Origin: Streptococcus infantarius subsp. infantarius ATCC BAA-102
Lineage (GTDB): Bacteria; Bacillota; Bacilli; Lactobacillales; Streptococcaceae
DNA length: 64,000 nt
Direction: 5' to 3'
Assembly: GCF_000154985.1 (NCBI RefSeq)
Contig: NZ_DS572692.1
Location: 124,001 to 188,000 of the forward strand
The notes beneath the pieces are model-generated. The model saw nothing but the letters and a program-made list of their open reading frames with translations, did not search any database and was not told the DNA's origin. Position 1 is the stretch's first letter, and every line of letters starts with the position of its first letter. Both the position numbers and the translations under genes were made by a program. Shown piece by piece: positions 26,388-36,298 of this stretch.

Positions 26388-27077
26388 GCCACTGATATCC
26401 CACTCCTCGAACTGTTTTTATAGGATTAATGTCATAGAGAGAAAATTTTTGACGAATTTGATAAACATATTCTGAAATAGATCTAAAAAGAGTATCCGAA
26501 TCATCGTTATATACGCTTTCGTAGATATTTTCACGTGTAAAAACTTTTTTAGGCTGGCTAGACAAGAGCTCTAGAATATGATATTCACGACTGGTTAGAG
26601 GAACGCGTTCACCATTAATGTAAATGCTTTTTTCCTGCAAGTAAAATGTCATTGTAGAAAATTCTAACGTTTAAATTCTTGAAAGTCTTTTTTTGCCTGC
26701 TTAAGGCGTTCTTCCCTTTTTAAATGTGCTTCCACTTTTGCGACTAGTTGTTTAATACTAAATGGTTTGGTGATGTAGTCATCGCCGCCGAGTTTGAGAC
26801 CAGAAATGATATCTTCTTCGCTATCTTTAGCACTAACAAAGATAATTGGTGTTGCAATACGATGGCGAATTTCTTGGCAAAGAGCCATGCCATCTACATT
26901 TGGCATCATAACATCGAGTAAAATTAAGTCAAATCCCATAAAATCATAGATATCAATAGGAGAGTTTACTACTTGATAAGTTGTTACAGCATAATTTTGC
27001 ATTTCAAAAATATTAGTCATTAGTTTTAAAATTTCAAAATCGTCGTCCACAACTAAAATTTTGTGCACTTTTGTCAC
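26380..27077 (-). pseudogene. OmpR-family response regulator, frameshifted between its domains
   Basis: The receiver domain (MTKVHKILVVDDDFEILKLM, LLDVMMPNVDG with the phospho-Asp, FVSAKDSEEDI, GGDDYITKPFS) reads from 27077 to a stop at 26664. The winged-helix DNA-binding domain (VPLTSREYHILELLSSQPKKVF, SISEYVYQIRQKFS, TVRGVGYQWHD) lies in another frame from about 26667 to 26380. Adding one T within CGTTAGAA (near 26670) would give FKRLEFSTMTFYLQEKS and one normal protein. If real, the receiver and effector are separated and signalling from the kinase to promoters is lost. Confidence 0.8.
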
Positions 27078-27119
27078 CTCAATTGTATTTGTTTCTATTT
27101 TACTATAAGAAACATGATT

Positions 27120-27788
27120 TCACTCATTTTTATTGCGTTTAAGTGTTAAAACGGCTATAACATCTAACATCAGTATCCAAGTCAACAAGATGAAAATAGT
27201 CTTAATCATTAGCTTTTTTTCAGGCATTAAGATAGCATTAACTGGCAAAATGATAGGAATCCAGAAATTGCCCATAAAAGCATGATTTGAAGCAAAAATG
27301 ATAAAAAGACACTCCACGAATGAGATAATGAGATTAAGACCTTTTCCTGCCCATAAGCTAAGTAAATGATGAAAATGATTGAGAAAGACAAGTAAAAGCC
27401 AAGTCAAGCTTCCTGAATAAAAGGCATAAGAGATATCATTGATCACATATCCAATGCTCCCCCATAAAATAAGACAAGGCAGAATAACAATAAGATCACG
27501 CGCTAACAACTTAAGCAACCAGATTTTAGCTCTATTGTGACTACTGTTGATATTTTGGCAGTGATTAGCTTGTTCTTCTTGCTCTATTGTTAGCAGCGAG
27601 ACAATAGTCAGCATTAAACAATAAGCTAGCATGGGTAAAAAGGTCATCGCCTCTAGGGCGTAGGAGGTTTGATGATTTGATAAATAAACTGGTATGGTTA
27701 ACCATTCTAAAGCAAATAAGCCAATCATCAGGTATAAAATAGCCGAATTTTTTAATTTTAAGAACTCGCTTTTTAAAATTTTAACCAC
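27120..27788 (-). CDS. ABC-2-type permease, lantibiotic immunity (LanG-like)
   Basis: A 222-residue integral membrane protein with about six hydrophobic helices and the start MVKILKSEFLKLKNSAILYL typical of LanE/LanG permeases (KxEFLKxK near the N-terminus). It overlaps the preceding permease gene by eight bases. With the neighbour and the ATPase it forms an exporter that removes lantibiotics from the membrane. Which of the two is LanE or LanG is not certain. Confidence 0.75.
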   Translation of the reverse strand: MVKILKSEFLKLKNSAILYLMIGLFALEWLTIPVYLSNHQTSYALEAMTFLPMLAYCLMLTIVSLLTIEQEEQANHCQNINSSHNRAKIWLLKLLARDLIVILPCLILWGSIGYVINDISYAFYSGSLTWLLLVFLNHFHHLLSLWAGKGLNLIISFVECLFIIFASNHAFMGNFWIPIILPVNAILMPEKKLMIKTIFILLTWILMLDVIAVLTLKRNKNE

Positions 27789-28500
27789 GTTTTTGCTCCT
27801 TTAGTGCTTTGATGAAGATAAGAAATAAAAGGACGGATAAACTGATTGCTACAATGCATAGTCCTACAGGATGAGGGTGATTTAGTACTTCTACTTCTCC
27901 AGAAGGTTTTAAGTGGAGAATAGCTTGGGCGATTTTATAATGATATGTGTAGGGAAATAAATACCAAAAAGACGTTTGTGCTAAAAATGGCGCAACGAGC
28001 AAACATAAAAAAGAATTTAGAACTAAAACCAAATAACAATTAATCCATTTTGAAAGGTAAAATAAGAGAGGGACATTCCATGCAGAAGCGATAAGCATCA
28101 ATAATAGTACCCAAGCGTCACGAAAAAAGTGGACAGTCATCACACCGCAAAAAACAAATGAGACAAGATAAAGAAAAAGTAACAGAACACAACTTGCTAA
28201 AAATAGGTTTTTTAATGCCGTCATGACTTTTGCGACTTTAATTTTTCCAGTTAATTTACCTTGAAGTGTGTTTTGAAAATGTCCAGCTCCTTCTTCAGCT
28301 TTATAATCATAAACAAATAACAATCCTGCCAAAGTAAATAAAAACAATGCTTCCCACCAATAAATTGAAAAATTCTCTAGAATCGTTGGTCCGCAAAGCA
28401 AAAAAGCGATAAACAGAGAGATAAATGGTAAGACTAAACATAATTTAAAGTAAGCACCATGTTTTTGTTTTAGGCATTCTGATTGAAGTATTTTTCTCAT
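27781..28500 (-). CDS. ABC-2-type permease, lantibiotic immunity (LanE-like)
   Basis: A 239-residue protein with six predicted membrane segments and the N-terminal MRKILQSECLKQKHGAYFKL motif shared with MutE/BovE-type permeases. It overlaps the ATPase gene by four bases and the next permease by eight, a tight operon. Expected partner of the ATPase at 28497-29192. Confidence 0.78.
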   Translation of the reverse strand: MRKILQSECLKQKHGAYFKLCLVLPFISLFIAFLLCGPTILENFSIYWWEALFLFTLAGLLFVYDYKAEEGAGHFQNTLQGKLTGKIKVAKVMTALKNLFLASCVLLLFLYLVSFVFCGVMTVHFFRDAWVLLLMLIASAWNVPLLFYLSKWINCYLVLVLNSFLCLLVAPFLAQTSFWYLFPYTYHYKIAQAILHLKPSGEVEVLNHPHPVGLCIVAISLSVLLFLIFIKALKEQKRG

Positions 28501-29192
28501 TTTTCATAACCTCCATGGATAATAGAAAAGAAGAGTTTTTCTAAATCTTGTTTGTCTTGATTGGGCTGATTGTAATGAATTTTTCCTTGATGCAGGATAA
28601 CAATATCATCTGCAATCTTACTAACTTCATGTAATTGGTGACTTGAGATGAGAATCGTCATTTCTTTTTGCTTGAGAGAGTTGATTAAATCTAAAAGTTC
28701 TTTGATGCCATCTGGGTCTAAGCCGTTAGTTGGCTCGTCTAAAATCAGAAATTCTGGATTGGTAATGATTGCCATACCAAGTCCTAAACGTTGCTTCATT
28801 CCTAAAGAAAATTTGCCAGCTTTTTTGCGACCAGTATTTGCTAAACCAATTAAATTCAAGGTTTCTTGTATAGTTTCGTCTGGAATATCATAAAGCAGTG
28901 CTTTAGTTTTTAAATTATCAAAAGCTGATAAATTCATGTAAATAGCTGGTGACTCAATTAAAGCACCAAATTTTTTATCATCTTTTATCTCTTTACTCGT
29001 TTTTCCATCAAATAAAATTTCACCAGCACTCTGACTTTCTAAACCATAGAGTATTTTCATTAATGTAGATTTCCCAGCTCCATTGACTCCCAAAAGTCCA
29101 CAAATCGAACCTGATTCGATGGTAAATGAAATATCATTTAAAACTTCCTTATCCTTGAAGACTTTCTTGATATGTTTAATTTGAATTTGCAT
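28497..29192 (-). CDS. ABC transporter ATP-binding protein, lantibiotic immunity (LanF-like)
   Basis: A 231-residue ATPase with Walker A GVNGAGKST, signature FSLGMKQRLGLGMA and Walker B LILDEPTNGLDPDG. The Q-loop region reads ALIESPAIY, and Glu in place of Gln (E-loop) is characteristic of LanF bacteriocin-immunity ATPases. It heads the operon that continues with two permeases, a regulator and a kinase. No lantibiotic precursor or LanB/C/M gene is in the window, so the locus is probably for defence. Confidence 0.88.
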   Translation of the reverse strand: MQIQIKHIKKVFKDKEVLNDISFTIESGSICGLLGVNGAGKSTLMKILYGLESQSAGEILFDGKTSKEIKDDKKFGALIESPAIYMNLSAFDNLKTKALLYDIPDETIQETLNLIGLANTGRKKAGKFSLGMKQRLGLGMAIITNPEFLILDEPTNGLDPDGIKELLDLINSLKQKEMTILISSHQLHEVSKIADDIVILHQGKIHYNQPNQDKQDLEKLFFSIIHGGYEK

Positions 29193-29252
29193 AAGCTAAC
29201 CTCCTTTTTTATCAAGGATACATTAGTTTTTTCAGAATTAGTTCAGAAAACT

Positions 29253-29283
29253 AAAAAAGCTTGAGAAATTTCTCAAGCTTTTT
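29253..29283. terminator. Terminator (near-perfect palindrome)
   Basis: AAAAAGCTTGAGAAA / TTTCTCAAGCTTTTT is a long stem with A and T tails. It ends the ABC-F gene transcript on the minus strand just before the lanF promoter region. Confidence 0.8.
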
Positions 29284-29285
29284 CA

Positions 29286-30824
29286 TTACATTAATTCATT
29301 GAAGTCCCAAACTTCTGTCCAACCTTCATAGAAATCAGGCTCGTGGCAAACCATTAGGACGCTACCCTTGTAGGCTTTAAGAGCACGTTTCAATTCTTCT
29401 TTAGCATCAACGTCTAAGTGGTTGGTTGGTTCGTCAAGTACTAGCACGTTGTTTTCGCTGTTCATAAGCAGGCAAAAACGCACTTTTGCTTGTTCTCCAC
29501 CAGAAAGTACTTGAATTTGACTTTCGATATGTTTTGATGTCAAACCACAGCGAGCAAGAGCAGCACGAACTTCTGCTTGGTTCAATGCAGGAAAGGCATC
29601 CCAGACAGCTTCAAGCGGTGTTTGACGATTACCAGCAGCGACTTCTTGTTCAAAGTAGCCAAGTTCAATGTAATCACCACGTTCAACACTGCCTGAAATT
29701 GGCGGAATGATTCCTAGTAAGCTCTTAAGAAGTGTTGTTTTACCAATACCGTTGGCACCAATGATGGCAACTTTCTGATTACGTTCAAAAGTTAGGTTAA
29801 GTGGTTTTGTCAATGGACGATCGTAACCAATTTCCAAGTCTTGTGTTTGGAAGATAAAGCGACTTGGTGTACGTGATTCTTTGAATTCAAAGGATGGTTT
29901 TGGTTTTTCAGCTTGCAACTCAATGCGGTCCATCTTGTCCAATTTTTTCTGACGTGACATAGCCATATTACGTGTGGCAACACGCGCTTTGTTACGATTA
30001 ACAAAGTCTTGCAAGTCAGCAATTTCTTTTTGTTGACGTTCGTAAGCAGCTTCAAGCTGTGCTTTTTTCATAGCATAAACGGCTTGGAAGTTATCATAGT
30101 CACCAGTATAACGAACTAAATCGTGATTTTCCACGTGATAAACAATATTAATCACGTCATTTAAGAATGGAATATCGTGTGAAATCAAAACGAAGGCATT
30201 TTCATAGTTTTGAAGGTAACGTTTCAACCATTCAATGTGCTCAGCATCAAGGTAGTTTATTGGTTCGTCAAGAAGCAAAATATCAGGTTTTTCAAGCAAA
30301 AGTTTTGCTAAAAGAACTTTGGTACGTTGACCACCAGAAAGTTCTGTGACGTCAGACTCCATGCCAAAATCCATAACACCAAGAGCGCGTGCAACTTCAT
30401 CAATTTTAGTGTCCAAAGTGTAAAAATCGCGTGATTCTAGACGGTCTTGCAACTCTCCTACTTCTTCCATTAGAGCATCCATATCTGCGCCTTCATCAGC
30501 CATAGACATGTAAATGTCATTGATACGTGCTTCTGTTTTGAAAAGCTCATCAAAAGCTGTACGTAAGACATCACGTACTGTCATCCCTGCTTCCAGTACA
30601 GTATGTTGGTCCAAGTAACCTGCAGTGACATATTTTGACCACTCAACTTTTCCTTCATCAGGTTGCAAATGTCCAGTTACGATACTCATGAAAGTTGATT
30701 TTCCTTCACCGTTTGCCCCGACAAGACCGATATGTTCACCTTTCAACAGACGGAAAGACACATCCTCAAAAATCGTACGCTCACCAAAGCCATGACTTAA
30801 ATGTTTAACTTCTAAAATACTCAT
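29286..30824 (-). CDS. ABC-F family ATPase (YkpA/YbiT-like)
   Basis: A 512-residue cytosolic protein with two ABC domains and no membrane segments. Domain 1 has GANGEGKST, SGGQRTKV and LLLDEPINYLD; domain 2 has GANGIGKTT, LSGGEQAKV and LVLDEPTNHLD. A charged linker (about 240-320, KAQLEAAYERQQKEIADLQD) is the ribosome P-site tRNA interaction motif of ABC-F factors. The closest group seems YkpA/YbiT, general translation factors, not antibiotic-resistance types. The first Walker B loop has DEPIN instead of DEPTN. Confidence 0.9.
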   Translation of the reverse strand: MSILEVKHLSHGFGERTIFEDVSFRLLKGEHIGLVGANGEGKSTFMSIVTGHLQPDEGKVEWSKYVTAGYLDQHTVLEAGMTVRDVLRTAFDELFKTEARINDIYMSMADEGADMDALMEEVGELQDRLESRDFYTLDTKIDEVARALGVMDFGMESDVTELSGGQRTKVLLAKLLLEKPDILLLDEPINYLDAEHIEWLKRYLQNYENAFVLISHDIPFLNDVINIVYHVENHDLVRYTGDYDNFQAVYAMKKAQLEAAYERQQKEIADLQDFVNRNKARVATRNMAMSRQKKLDKMDRIELQAEKPKPSFEFKESRTPSRFIFQTQDLEIGYDRPLTKPLNLTFERNQKVAIIGANGIGKTTLLKSLLGIIPPISGSVERGDYIELGYFEQEVAAGNRQTPLEAVWDAFPALNQAEVRAALARCGLTSKHIESQIQVLSGGEQAKVRFCLLMNSENNVLVLDEPTNHLDVDAKEELKRALKAYKGSVLMVCHEPDFYEGWTEVWDFNELM

Positions 30825-30953
30825 CTCTTATATTCTTTCGTTTGTTTTCTTTTTGAAAATAGCTGCGCAAACAGCCTATTTATAATAATCTTTTCAATTA
30901 TAGCATGATTTTGATAGCTAAAGCAATGACTTTAGCTGTTGAAAACGCAAACT

Positions 30954-30977
30954 AAAAAGCCTTTATAAAAGGCTTTT
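30954..30977 (-). terminator. Terminator after the pyridoxine transporter gene
   Basis: AAAAGCCTTTATAAAAGGCTTTT forms a stem with T tail. Confidence 0.7.
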
Positions 30978-30982
30978 GTGAT

Positions 30983-31540
30983 TTATTCAGAAATCGCTTT
31001 AGTATGACTTTTTTCTGGAATGAAGAATTGTTTTAAGATTGGGTATAAAATTGGTACAGAGATGATTGTGACAAGCGCTGAACCAAATGTTCCACCGATT
31101 TTAACCAAAGCTGTAAAAAAGGCTACTTGCAAATGTAGACCACCCACAAGACTATTAATCAAAGTATATTTAACAAGGTTACTAATGATTTTTGTAATGG
31201 CAGCTACGATCCCAACAATGATCACATTGCGTGTTTTAGTATCAGAATGCAAAAGTTTTTCAAAAACAAAATGAAGAACTAAACAAACAATTAATGATTC
31301 TAAAATCGTAGTCCAAACTTCTGCAGCATAGCCATTAAGCACATCGAACAAGCCTAGCCCAATAGATGCAACAAGTGCTGCAATTCTTGAACCAAATAGT
31401 AGAACCGCTATTACAACCAAGGCATTACCAAAATGAACAAACTGAGCACCCAGCGGAATACGTAAAAATTGAACACTGATAAAGATTAATGCTGAATAAA
31501 AACTAAGTTCAACAAGTTGACGTGTGGTAAGATTTTTCAT
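30983..31540 (-). CDS. ECF transporter S component, probably for vitamin B6 (PdxU2-like)
   Basis: A 185-residue membrane protein with six hydrophobic helices and the ECF S-component fold (LVELSFYSALIFISVQFLRI, then small-residue-rich helices). S components bind a vitamin and dock to the shared EcfAAT module. It overlaps the pyridoxine kinase gene by four bases, and a MocR-type pdx regulator is divergent, so vitamin B6 is the likely substrate. Confidence 0.75.
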   Translation of the reverse strand: MKNLTTRQLVELSFYSALIFISVQFLRIPLGAQFVHFGNALVVIAVLLFGSRIAALVASIGLGLFDVLNGYAAEVWTTILESLIVCLVLHFVFEKLLHSDTKTRNVIIVGIVAAITKIISNLVKYTLINSLVGGLHLQVAFFTALVKIGGTFGSALVTIISVPILYPILKQFFIPEKSHTKAISE

Positions 31541-32397
31541 GCTTTTTCCTCCATTAATTGTTTGATTTGTAAAGCTAAGTCTGGCAAATAAGGTTCATAC
31601 GACAAGCCAAAACGCAAATCTCGCTTTAATGACAAAGTCCTTTGTAAGGTCTTATCAATAAAGTTTAGAGCAACTTTGGCAACATCATCTAGACTTAAGT
31701 CGTGAAAATAACCAGCCCCAAGAACTGCCGTTACTAAATCCCCTGTTCCAAAGAAATGATATGGATAGGCTTTCGAAAAATGATAAGTGATTTCTCCACT
31801 CTCGCTATCATAATGCGCTAATCCAACATTATCAGATTCAAAAGAAACTCCGGTTAAGATAATGTATTTATTATGAAGATGGGATAAACGCTCACAGAGT
31901 TGCTCGATATCAGTTTTTGTATAAGTCTCGCCAAGATAAGGACAATCAGCTAAAAGACAAGCTTCGGTTAAATTTGGCGTGATCACATTGGCATTTTTAC
32001 AAAATTCTCGCATAGCTAGTACAAAATCTTGATCATAACCCGCATATAAATGCCCCTTGTCAGCCATAATAGGATCAACAAAGCGTGACAGCTTATGCTT
32101 GCTAGCAAATTTAGCTAACTCTTTTAACTGTGTTTGGTTTTTAAAATACCCTGTAATCAAACCATGACATGGAAAATCAAGTGTCTCCCACTGGTTGATA
32201 AATCCCTTTGTTGCTTGAGTCAAATCTGTGATAGCAATCTTATCGAATCCACCTGTATGCGAAGATAACAAAACTGTCGGCATAGGAATAACTTCGATTT
32301 GACAAGTTGATAAAACGGGCAAAGCACTGGATAGCGCCACTTTTCCAACCCCAACAACATCGTTGGCAACAATCACAGAACGTGTAACATGATTCAT
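31537..32397 (-). CDS. pdxK: Pyridoxine/pyridoxal kinase
   Basis: A 286-residue ribokinase-fold enzyme that phosphorylates B6 vitamers. Visible are the N-terminal VANDVVGVGKVALSSALPVL, VDPIMADKGHLY, NVITPNLTEACLL, and the GTGD anion-hole motif with the catalytic Asp (FFGTGDLVTAVLG). This pattern fits PdxY/PdxK. It lies between the S component and the divergent regulator, forming a salvage unit. Confidence 0.87.
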   Translation of the reverse strand: MNHVTRSVIVANDVVGVGKVALSSALPVLSTCQIEVIPMPTVLLSSHTGGFDKIAITDLTQATKGFINQWETLDFPCHGLITGYFKNQTQLKELAKFASKHKLSRFVDPIMADKGHLYAGYDQDFVLAMREFCKNANVITPNLTEACLLADCPYLGETYTKTDIEQLCERLSHLHNKYIILTGVSFESDNVGLAHYDSESGEITYHFSKAYPYHFFGTGDLVTAVLGAGYFHDLSLDDVAKVALNFIDKTLQRTLSLKRDLRFGLSYEPYLPDLALQIKQLMEEKA

Positions 32398-32535
32398 AAT
32401 AAACGACTTTCTAATCTCGCCTCAAAACCAGATTCAGTAACTTGAAAAGGTTTTAAAATAAGAGTTTAGAAATATTGTAAGAAAATTCAATTTATTATAC
32501 AATAGGTATCATAAGAAACTGTTCGGGGACAGATT

Positions 32536-33801
32536 ATGCCTAGTAAATACCAAGAAATCCTAACAACTATCATCGACCAAATTGAAAATGGCAAATTTCA
32601 CAAAGGTGAACGTATTCCTTCCATTCGCCGTCTAAGCCAAAAATTCCACTGTAGTAAAGACACTGTTCAGCGAGCTTTGCTAGAATTAAAGTTTAAAAAT
32701 TACATTTATGCTGTTGAAAAAAGTGGTTATTATGTCCTTGAAGGAAAAAGTCAAAAGGAAACACCGCTGAATCTCAGTTTATCTGACTACAACAACATGG
32801 CTTATGAAGACTTTACAACGTGCCTAACAGAAACCCTTGTGAATCGTGAGAATTACCTCTTTAACTACTACTATCATCAAGAAGGATTACAAGAATTAAT
32901 CGATTCCTTGCAAGAATATCTTGAAAAGAGTGCCATTTACGCCAAAAAAGAGGACATTTTAGTTACTTCAGGGACCCAACAAGCGCTTTACATCCTTTCG
33001 CAGTTGCCTTTTCCAAATCACAAGAAGACGATTCTTTTGGAACAGCCAACTTACCATCGAATGAATGATTTGGTTACTTCTCTAAAGTTGCCTTATCAGA
33101 CCATTGAACGTGATTTTGAAGGGATTGATTTAGCAAGGCTAGAAGAATTGTTTAAGACTGGTGATATCAAGTTTTTCTACACTATTTCACGCTTTTCAAA
33201 TCCCCTTGGTTTATCGTATTCGACCAGTGAAAAGCAAAGGATTGTTGAATTGGCTGAACGCTACGATGTCTACATCATCGAGGATGATTACATGGGAGAT
33301 TTTGCAAAATCAACGGATTTGCCTCTCCATTATTACGACACTTCTGGTCACGTTATTTACCTTAAGTCCTTTTCAATGACCATTTTTCCTGCTTTGCGTT
33401 TGGGGACCATTATCTTGCCACCAGCTTTAACAAAAGCTTTTCTTGACCATAAGAAAATGATTGACTACGATACCAACCTTATCATGCAAAAAGCGCTATT
33501 GCTTTATCTGGATAGCGGTTTGTTTGAAAAAAATCTGAATTACCTCAAGCAAGTTTTTCAAAAACAAAGGCAGAAAATTGATATCGTTCTTGCTGACTTT
33601 CCAAGGATTCAGCATTTCAGCAGCTCTCTTCAAGGATTGGTACTTGAACTTCCTAAGGACCAACACTTAGGTGACCTAAAATTCACTGATAAAATCAACT
33701 ATCTGGAGGATAACTACCTTTCTTTGACAGAAAAACGATTCATTAAGCTTTCAAATAATCAGGATATTTTCAGCATTTTAAGAATGATAAGTGAGCGATA
33801 A
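32536..33801 (+). CDS. MocR/GntR-type regulator with aminotransferase domain (PdxR-like)
   Basis: Residues 1 to about 75 form a GntR winged helix (ENGKFHKGERIPSIRRLSQ, KDTVQRALLEL). The rest is a PLP-dependent fold type I aminotransferase domain, with YIIEDDYMGDF and the Lys-containing SYFSK-like segment YLKSFSMTIFPALRLG. MocR proteins of this kind sense PLP and control B6 genes. It is divergent from pdxK with a 138-bp gap in which its operator is expected. Confidence 0.83.
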   Translation: MPSKYQEILTTIIDQIENGKFHKGERIPSIRRLSQKFHCSKDTVQRALLELKFKNYIYAVEKSGYYVLEGKSQKETPLNLSLSDYNNMAYEDFTTCLTETLVNRENYLFNYYYHQEGLQELIDSLQEYLEKSAIYAKKEDILVTSGTQQALYILSQLPFPNHKKTILLEQPTYHRMNDLVTSLKLPYQTIERDFEGIDLARLEELFKTGDIKFFYTISRFSNPLGLSYSTSEKQRIVELAERYDVYIIEDDYMGDFAKSTDLPLHYYDTSGHVIYLKSFSMTIFPALRLGTIILPPALTKAFLDHKKMIDYDTNLIMQKALLLYLDSGLFEKNLNYLKQVFQKQRQKIDIVLADFPRIQHFSSSLQGLVLELPKDQHLGDLKFTDKINYLEDNYLSLTEKRFIKLSNNQDIFSILRMISER

Positions 33802-33804
33802 AAT

Positions 33805-33837
33805 AAAAAGCCAGAGAAACAGAATCTCTGGCTTTTT
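33805..33837. terminator. Bidirectional terminator
   Basis: AAAAAGCCAGAG / CTCTGGCTTTTT between converging pdxR-like and dapA genes. Confidence 0.85.
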
Positions 33838-33855
33838 ATATCGTTAATAGGAAAA

Positions 33856-34791
33856 TTAATAATCAGGACGCAAAACACCTTTGACGGTTTCTTTTGTTGC
33901 TTCCACATCTCCATCGATAACAACATCGATGATACGTTTAGCATCTTCTGGTGGACAGCAAACCAAAGGCAAACGTAATGGTCCAGTTTCAAATCCAAGA
34001 TAATTAAGCACGGCTTTAACTGGTGCTGGACTTGGATATGAGAATAAAGCATTAACTTTTGGAATGAATTGACGTTGGATAGCTGCAGCTTTCTTGATAT
34101 CGCTGTTTTCGATAACTGTTAGCATTTCGTGCATTTCATCACCGTTAACATGAGAAGCAACAGAAATTACCCCATCAGCACCTAAATTCATAGCGTGGAA
34201 AGCATCACCATCTTCACCAGTATAAATCAAGAAATTATCTGGTTTGTGTTCAATCAGATAAGCCATATTAGCAAGACTCGTACATTCTTTAACACCGATG
34301 ATATTTGGGTGCTCTGCCAAACGTAACATTGTTTCTGGCGTCATTTCAACAACAACACGTCCAGGTATGTTATAAATAATGATTGGAAGGTCACTAGCAT
34401 CAGCAATAGCTTTAAAGTGTTGATACATGCCTTCTTGTGATGGTTTGTTGTAGTATGGAACGATGGCAAGACCAGCAGCGAAACCACCAAATGCAGCAAC
34501 TTCACGCGCAAATTCAATAGAATCGCGAGTATCATTGGTACCAACACCAGCAATTAATGGCACACGACCTTTAACAATCTTTTGCACTGCAGCAAAAAGC
34601 TCCAATTCTTCATCGTGTGTCAAAGTTGGACTTTCAGCAGTTGTTCCAGCAAGCAAAAGAGCATCTGTGTGATGTGCAAGCAAATGTTCAATTAATTTTG
34701 GTAGCGCGTCAAAGTTAATTGAACCGTCTTCGTTAAATGGGGTAATCATCGCGGTGATGATTTTAACATCTCTTAAATCTTCAATAGACAT
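33856..34791 (-). CDS. dapA: 4-hydroxy-tetrahydrodipicolinate synthase
   Basis: DapA condenses pyruvate with aspartate semialdehyde in lysine and peptidoglycan precursor synthesis. The 311-residue TIM barrel shows [26 protein letters not shown] with the Thr pair, [11 protein letters not shown] with the proton-relay Tyr, and IIGVKECT with the Schiff-base Lys. It lies downstream of asd with an 87-bp gap. Full length. Confidence 0.95.
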   Translation of the reverse strand: MSIEDLRDVKIITAMITPFNEDGSINFDALPKLIEHLLAHHTDALLLAGTTAESPTLTHDEELELFAAVQKIVKGRVPLIAGVGTNDTRDSIEFAREVAAFGGFAAGLAIVPYYNKPSQEGMYQHFKAIADASDLPIIIYNIPGRVVVEMTPETMLRLAEHPNIIGVKECTSLANMAYLIEHKPDNFLIYTGEDGDAFHAMNLGADGVISVASHVNGDEMHEMLTVIENSDIKKAAAIQRQFIPKVNALFSYPSPAPVKAVLNYLGFETGPLRLPLVCCPPEDAKRIIDVVIDGDVEATKETVKGVLRPDY

Positions 34792-34878
34792 AATACTCTC
34801 CCTCTTTGTCTAAGAATTTATACCTGTTTGATTAAAAATGCTCAAAGACCAGCTTCTAAAAGAAACTGGTTTGAGTTG

Positions 34879-35955
34879 TTATTTTAGTTCGAATTTAAGC
34901 TCTTTAGTTGGGTGGACAAGACCGCGTTCGTGAAGTGTTTCAGCGATTTGAACAGAGTTCCATGCAGCACCTTTAAGAAGATTATCAGAAACAACCCACA
35001 TGTGAATACCATTTTCAACATCAAGGTCTTTACGGATACGTCCAACAAATGTTTCACGTTTGCCCACAGCGTTAGCAGCTTGTGGGTATACTTGATTAGC
35101 AACATCATCTTCAAGAACTGCGCCTGGGAAGCCAGCAATAGCTGCTTTCACTTCTTCGATTGGAGCAACTTCTTTTGTTTCGATGTAAACTGCTTCAGAG
35201 TGTGAGAAAAGAACAGGCACACGAACACATGTTGCTGAAACAGGAAGATCTGGTTCTTCCATGATTTTCTTAGTTTCGTTTGTCATTTTCATTTCTTCGT
35301 AAGTGTAGTCATTATCTGTGAAGACATCGATTTGTGCAAGAGCGTTAAATGCAATTGGGAAGTGTTTTTTATCACCACCACATGGCAAGATGTCAGCGTG
35401 AACGTCTTTTGGTTCAACACCATCATTAACAACTTCTTTGATTTCACGAAGTGTTTCATTGATAGCTGATTGACCAGCACCAGAAACGGCTTGGTAAGTA
35501 GAGACGATGATACGGCTCAAACCCCATTTTTGACGAACGGGTTCCAAAGCAACCATCATTTGGATAGTTGAACAGTTTGGACAAGCGATAATACCATTAT
35601 GTGCGTCTAAAGCGTGTGCGTTGACTTCAGGTACAACAAGTGGCACATCTGGATTTTGACGGAAATAAGATGTGTTATCGACAACAACTGCTCCTGCTTT
35701 AACAGCATATGGAGCGAATTTTGCTGACACAGAACCACCTGCAGAGAAAAGAGCAATATCAACGCCTTCAAATGAATCTTCGGTTGTCAATTCAACAGTA
35801 ACATCTTGTCCCTTATACTTCAATACTTTTCCAGCAGAACGTGAAGATGACAAAAGACGTACTTTGTCAATAGGGAGTGTTGATTGTTCTAATTGTTGAA
35901 TCATGCGAGTTCCAACGGCGCCTGTGGCACCAACGACAGCGACTGTATAGCCCAT
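34879..35955 (-). CDS. asd: Aspartate-semialdehyde dehydrogenase
   Basis: Asd makes aspartate semialdehyde, the branch point for lysine, threonine and methionine. The protein of 358 residues begins [15 protein letters not shown] (NADP loop), with the catalytic Cys in [11 protein letters not shown], the SGAGQSA loop and the C-terminal [20 protein letters not shown] chose ATG 35955, behind AGGAAGAGG; an upstream in-frame start would add 13 unrelated residues. A structured RNA with its own terminator precedes the gene. Confidence 0.95.
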   Translation of the reverse strand: MGYTVAVVGATGAVGTRMIQQLEQSTLPIDKVRLLSSSRSAGKVLKYKGQDVTVELTTEDSFEGVDIALFSAGGSVSAKFAPYAVKAGAVVVDNTSYFRQNPDVPLVVPEVNAHALDAHNGIIACPNCSTIQMMVALEPVRQKWGLSRIIVSTYQAVSGAGQSAINETLREIKEVVNDGVEPKDVHADILPCGGDKKHFPIAFNALAQIDVFTDNDYTYEEMKMTNETKKIMEEPDLPVSATCVRVPVLFSHSEAVYIETKEVAPIEEVKAAIAGFPGAVLEDDVANQVYPQAANAVGKRETFVGRIRKDLDVENGIHMWVVSDNLLKGAAWNSVQIAETLHERGLVHPTKELKFELK

Positions 35956-36085
35956 TTCAATACCTCTTCCTGAAAAATAGTGTACTATTCTCAATTTTCT
36001 AAGAAATTATAGTAGGTACATTATACAATTTTTTAACTCAAAAGAAAAGTCTGAATTTTATTTAATTTTAAAAATATTTTGACAA

Positions 36086-36257
36086 CAAAAAAATCCCCAC
36101 CAAAATTGGTGGGGATATGAGGCATTCAAAAATGAATGTGGCAAAAAGGTTCACACAGATTGCCAAAGTCCGCTCCTGCGTTTCTAGTCGAACTAGAATG
36201 ACCTCCTCTTGCGCAAATAAACTCTCAAATCGAGTTAATTAGGCTCATCGCATGTTC
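36086..36257 (-). ncRNA. asd-motif leader RNA / small RNA with terminator
   Basis: Between the promoter at 36260-36287 and asd, the minus strand has several stems: GAACTCGATT-type, TTCTAGTTCGACTAGAA, GCAATCTGTG..., and a strong terminator (ATCCCCACC / GGTGGGGAT, 36093-36116) with a T run. A conserved RNA of this kind lies upstream of asd in streptococci (the asd RNA motif), and may also accumulate as a separate small RNA. I identify it by position and structure; the ligand, if any, is unknown. Confidence 0.6.
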
Positions 36258-36259
36258 CT

Positions 36260-36287
36260 AGTATACCATAGAAGGTAAGATTTGCAA
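36260..36287 (-). promoter_or_regulatory. Promoter of the asd leader RNA
   Basis: TTGCAA (36282-36287) and TATACT (36260-36265) are separated by 16 bp; TG precedes the -10 (ATGGTATACT). Confidence 0.65.
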
Positions 36288-36298
36288 ATACTTTGTTT

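Noticed and set aside
29486-30349. Plus-strand frames opposite the ABC-F gene
   Set aside because: They are shadows of a well-supported minus-strand gene with all motifs present.
35993-36008. AATTTTCTAAGAAATT upstream of asd as a CodY box
   Set aside because: It needs a one-base insertion relative to the 15-bp consensus, so it was not called.
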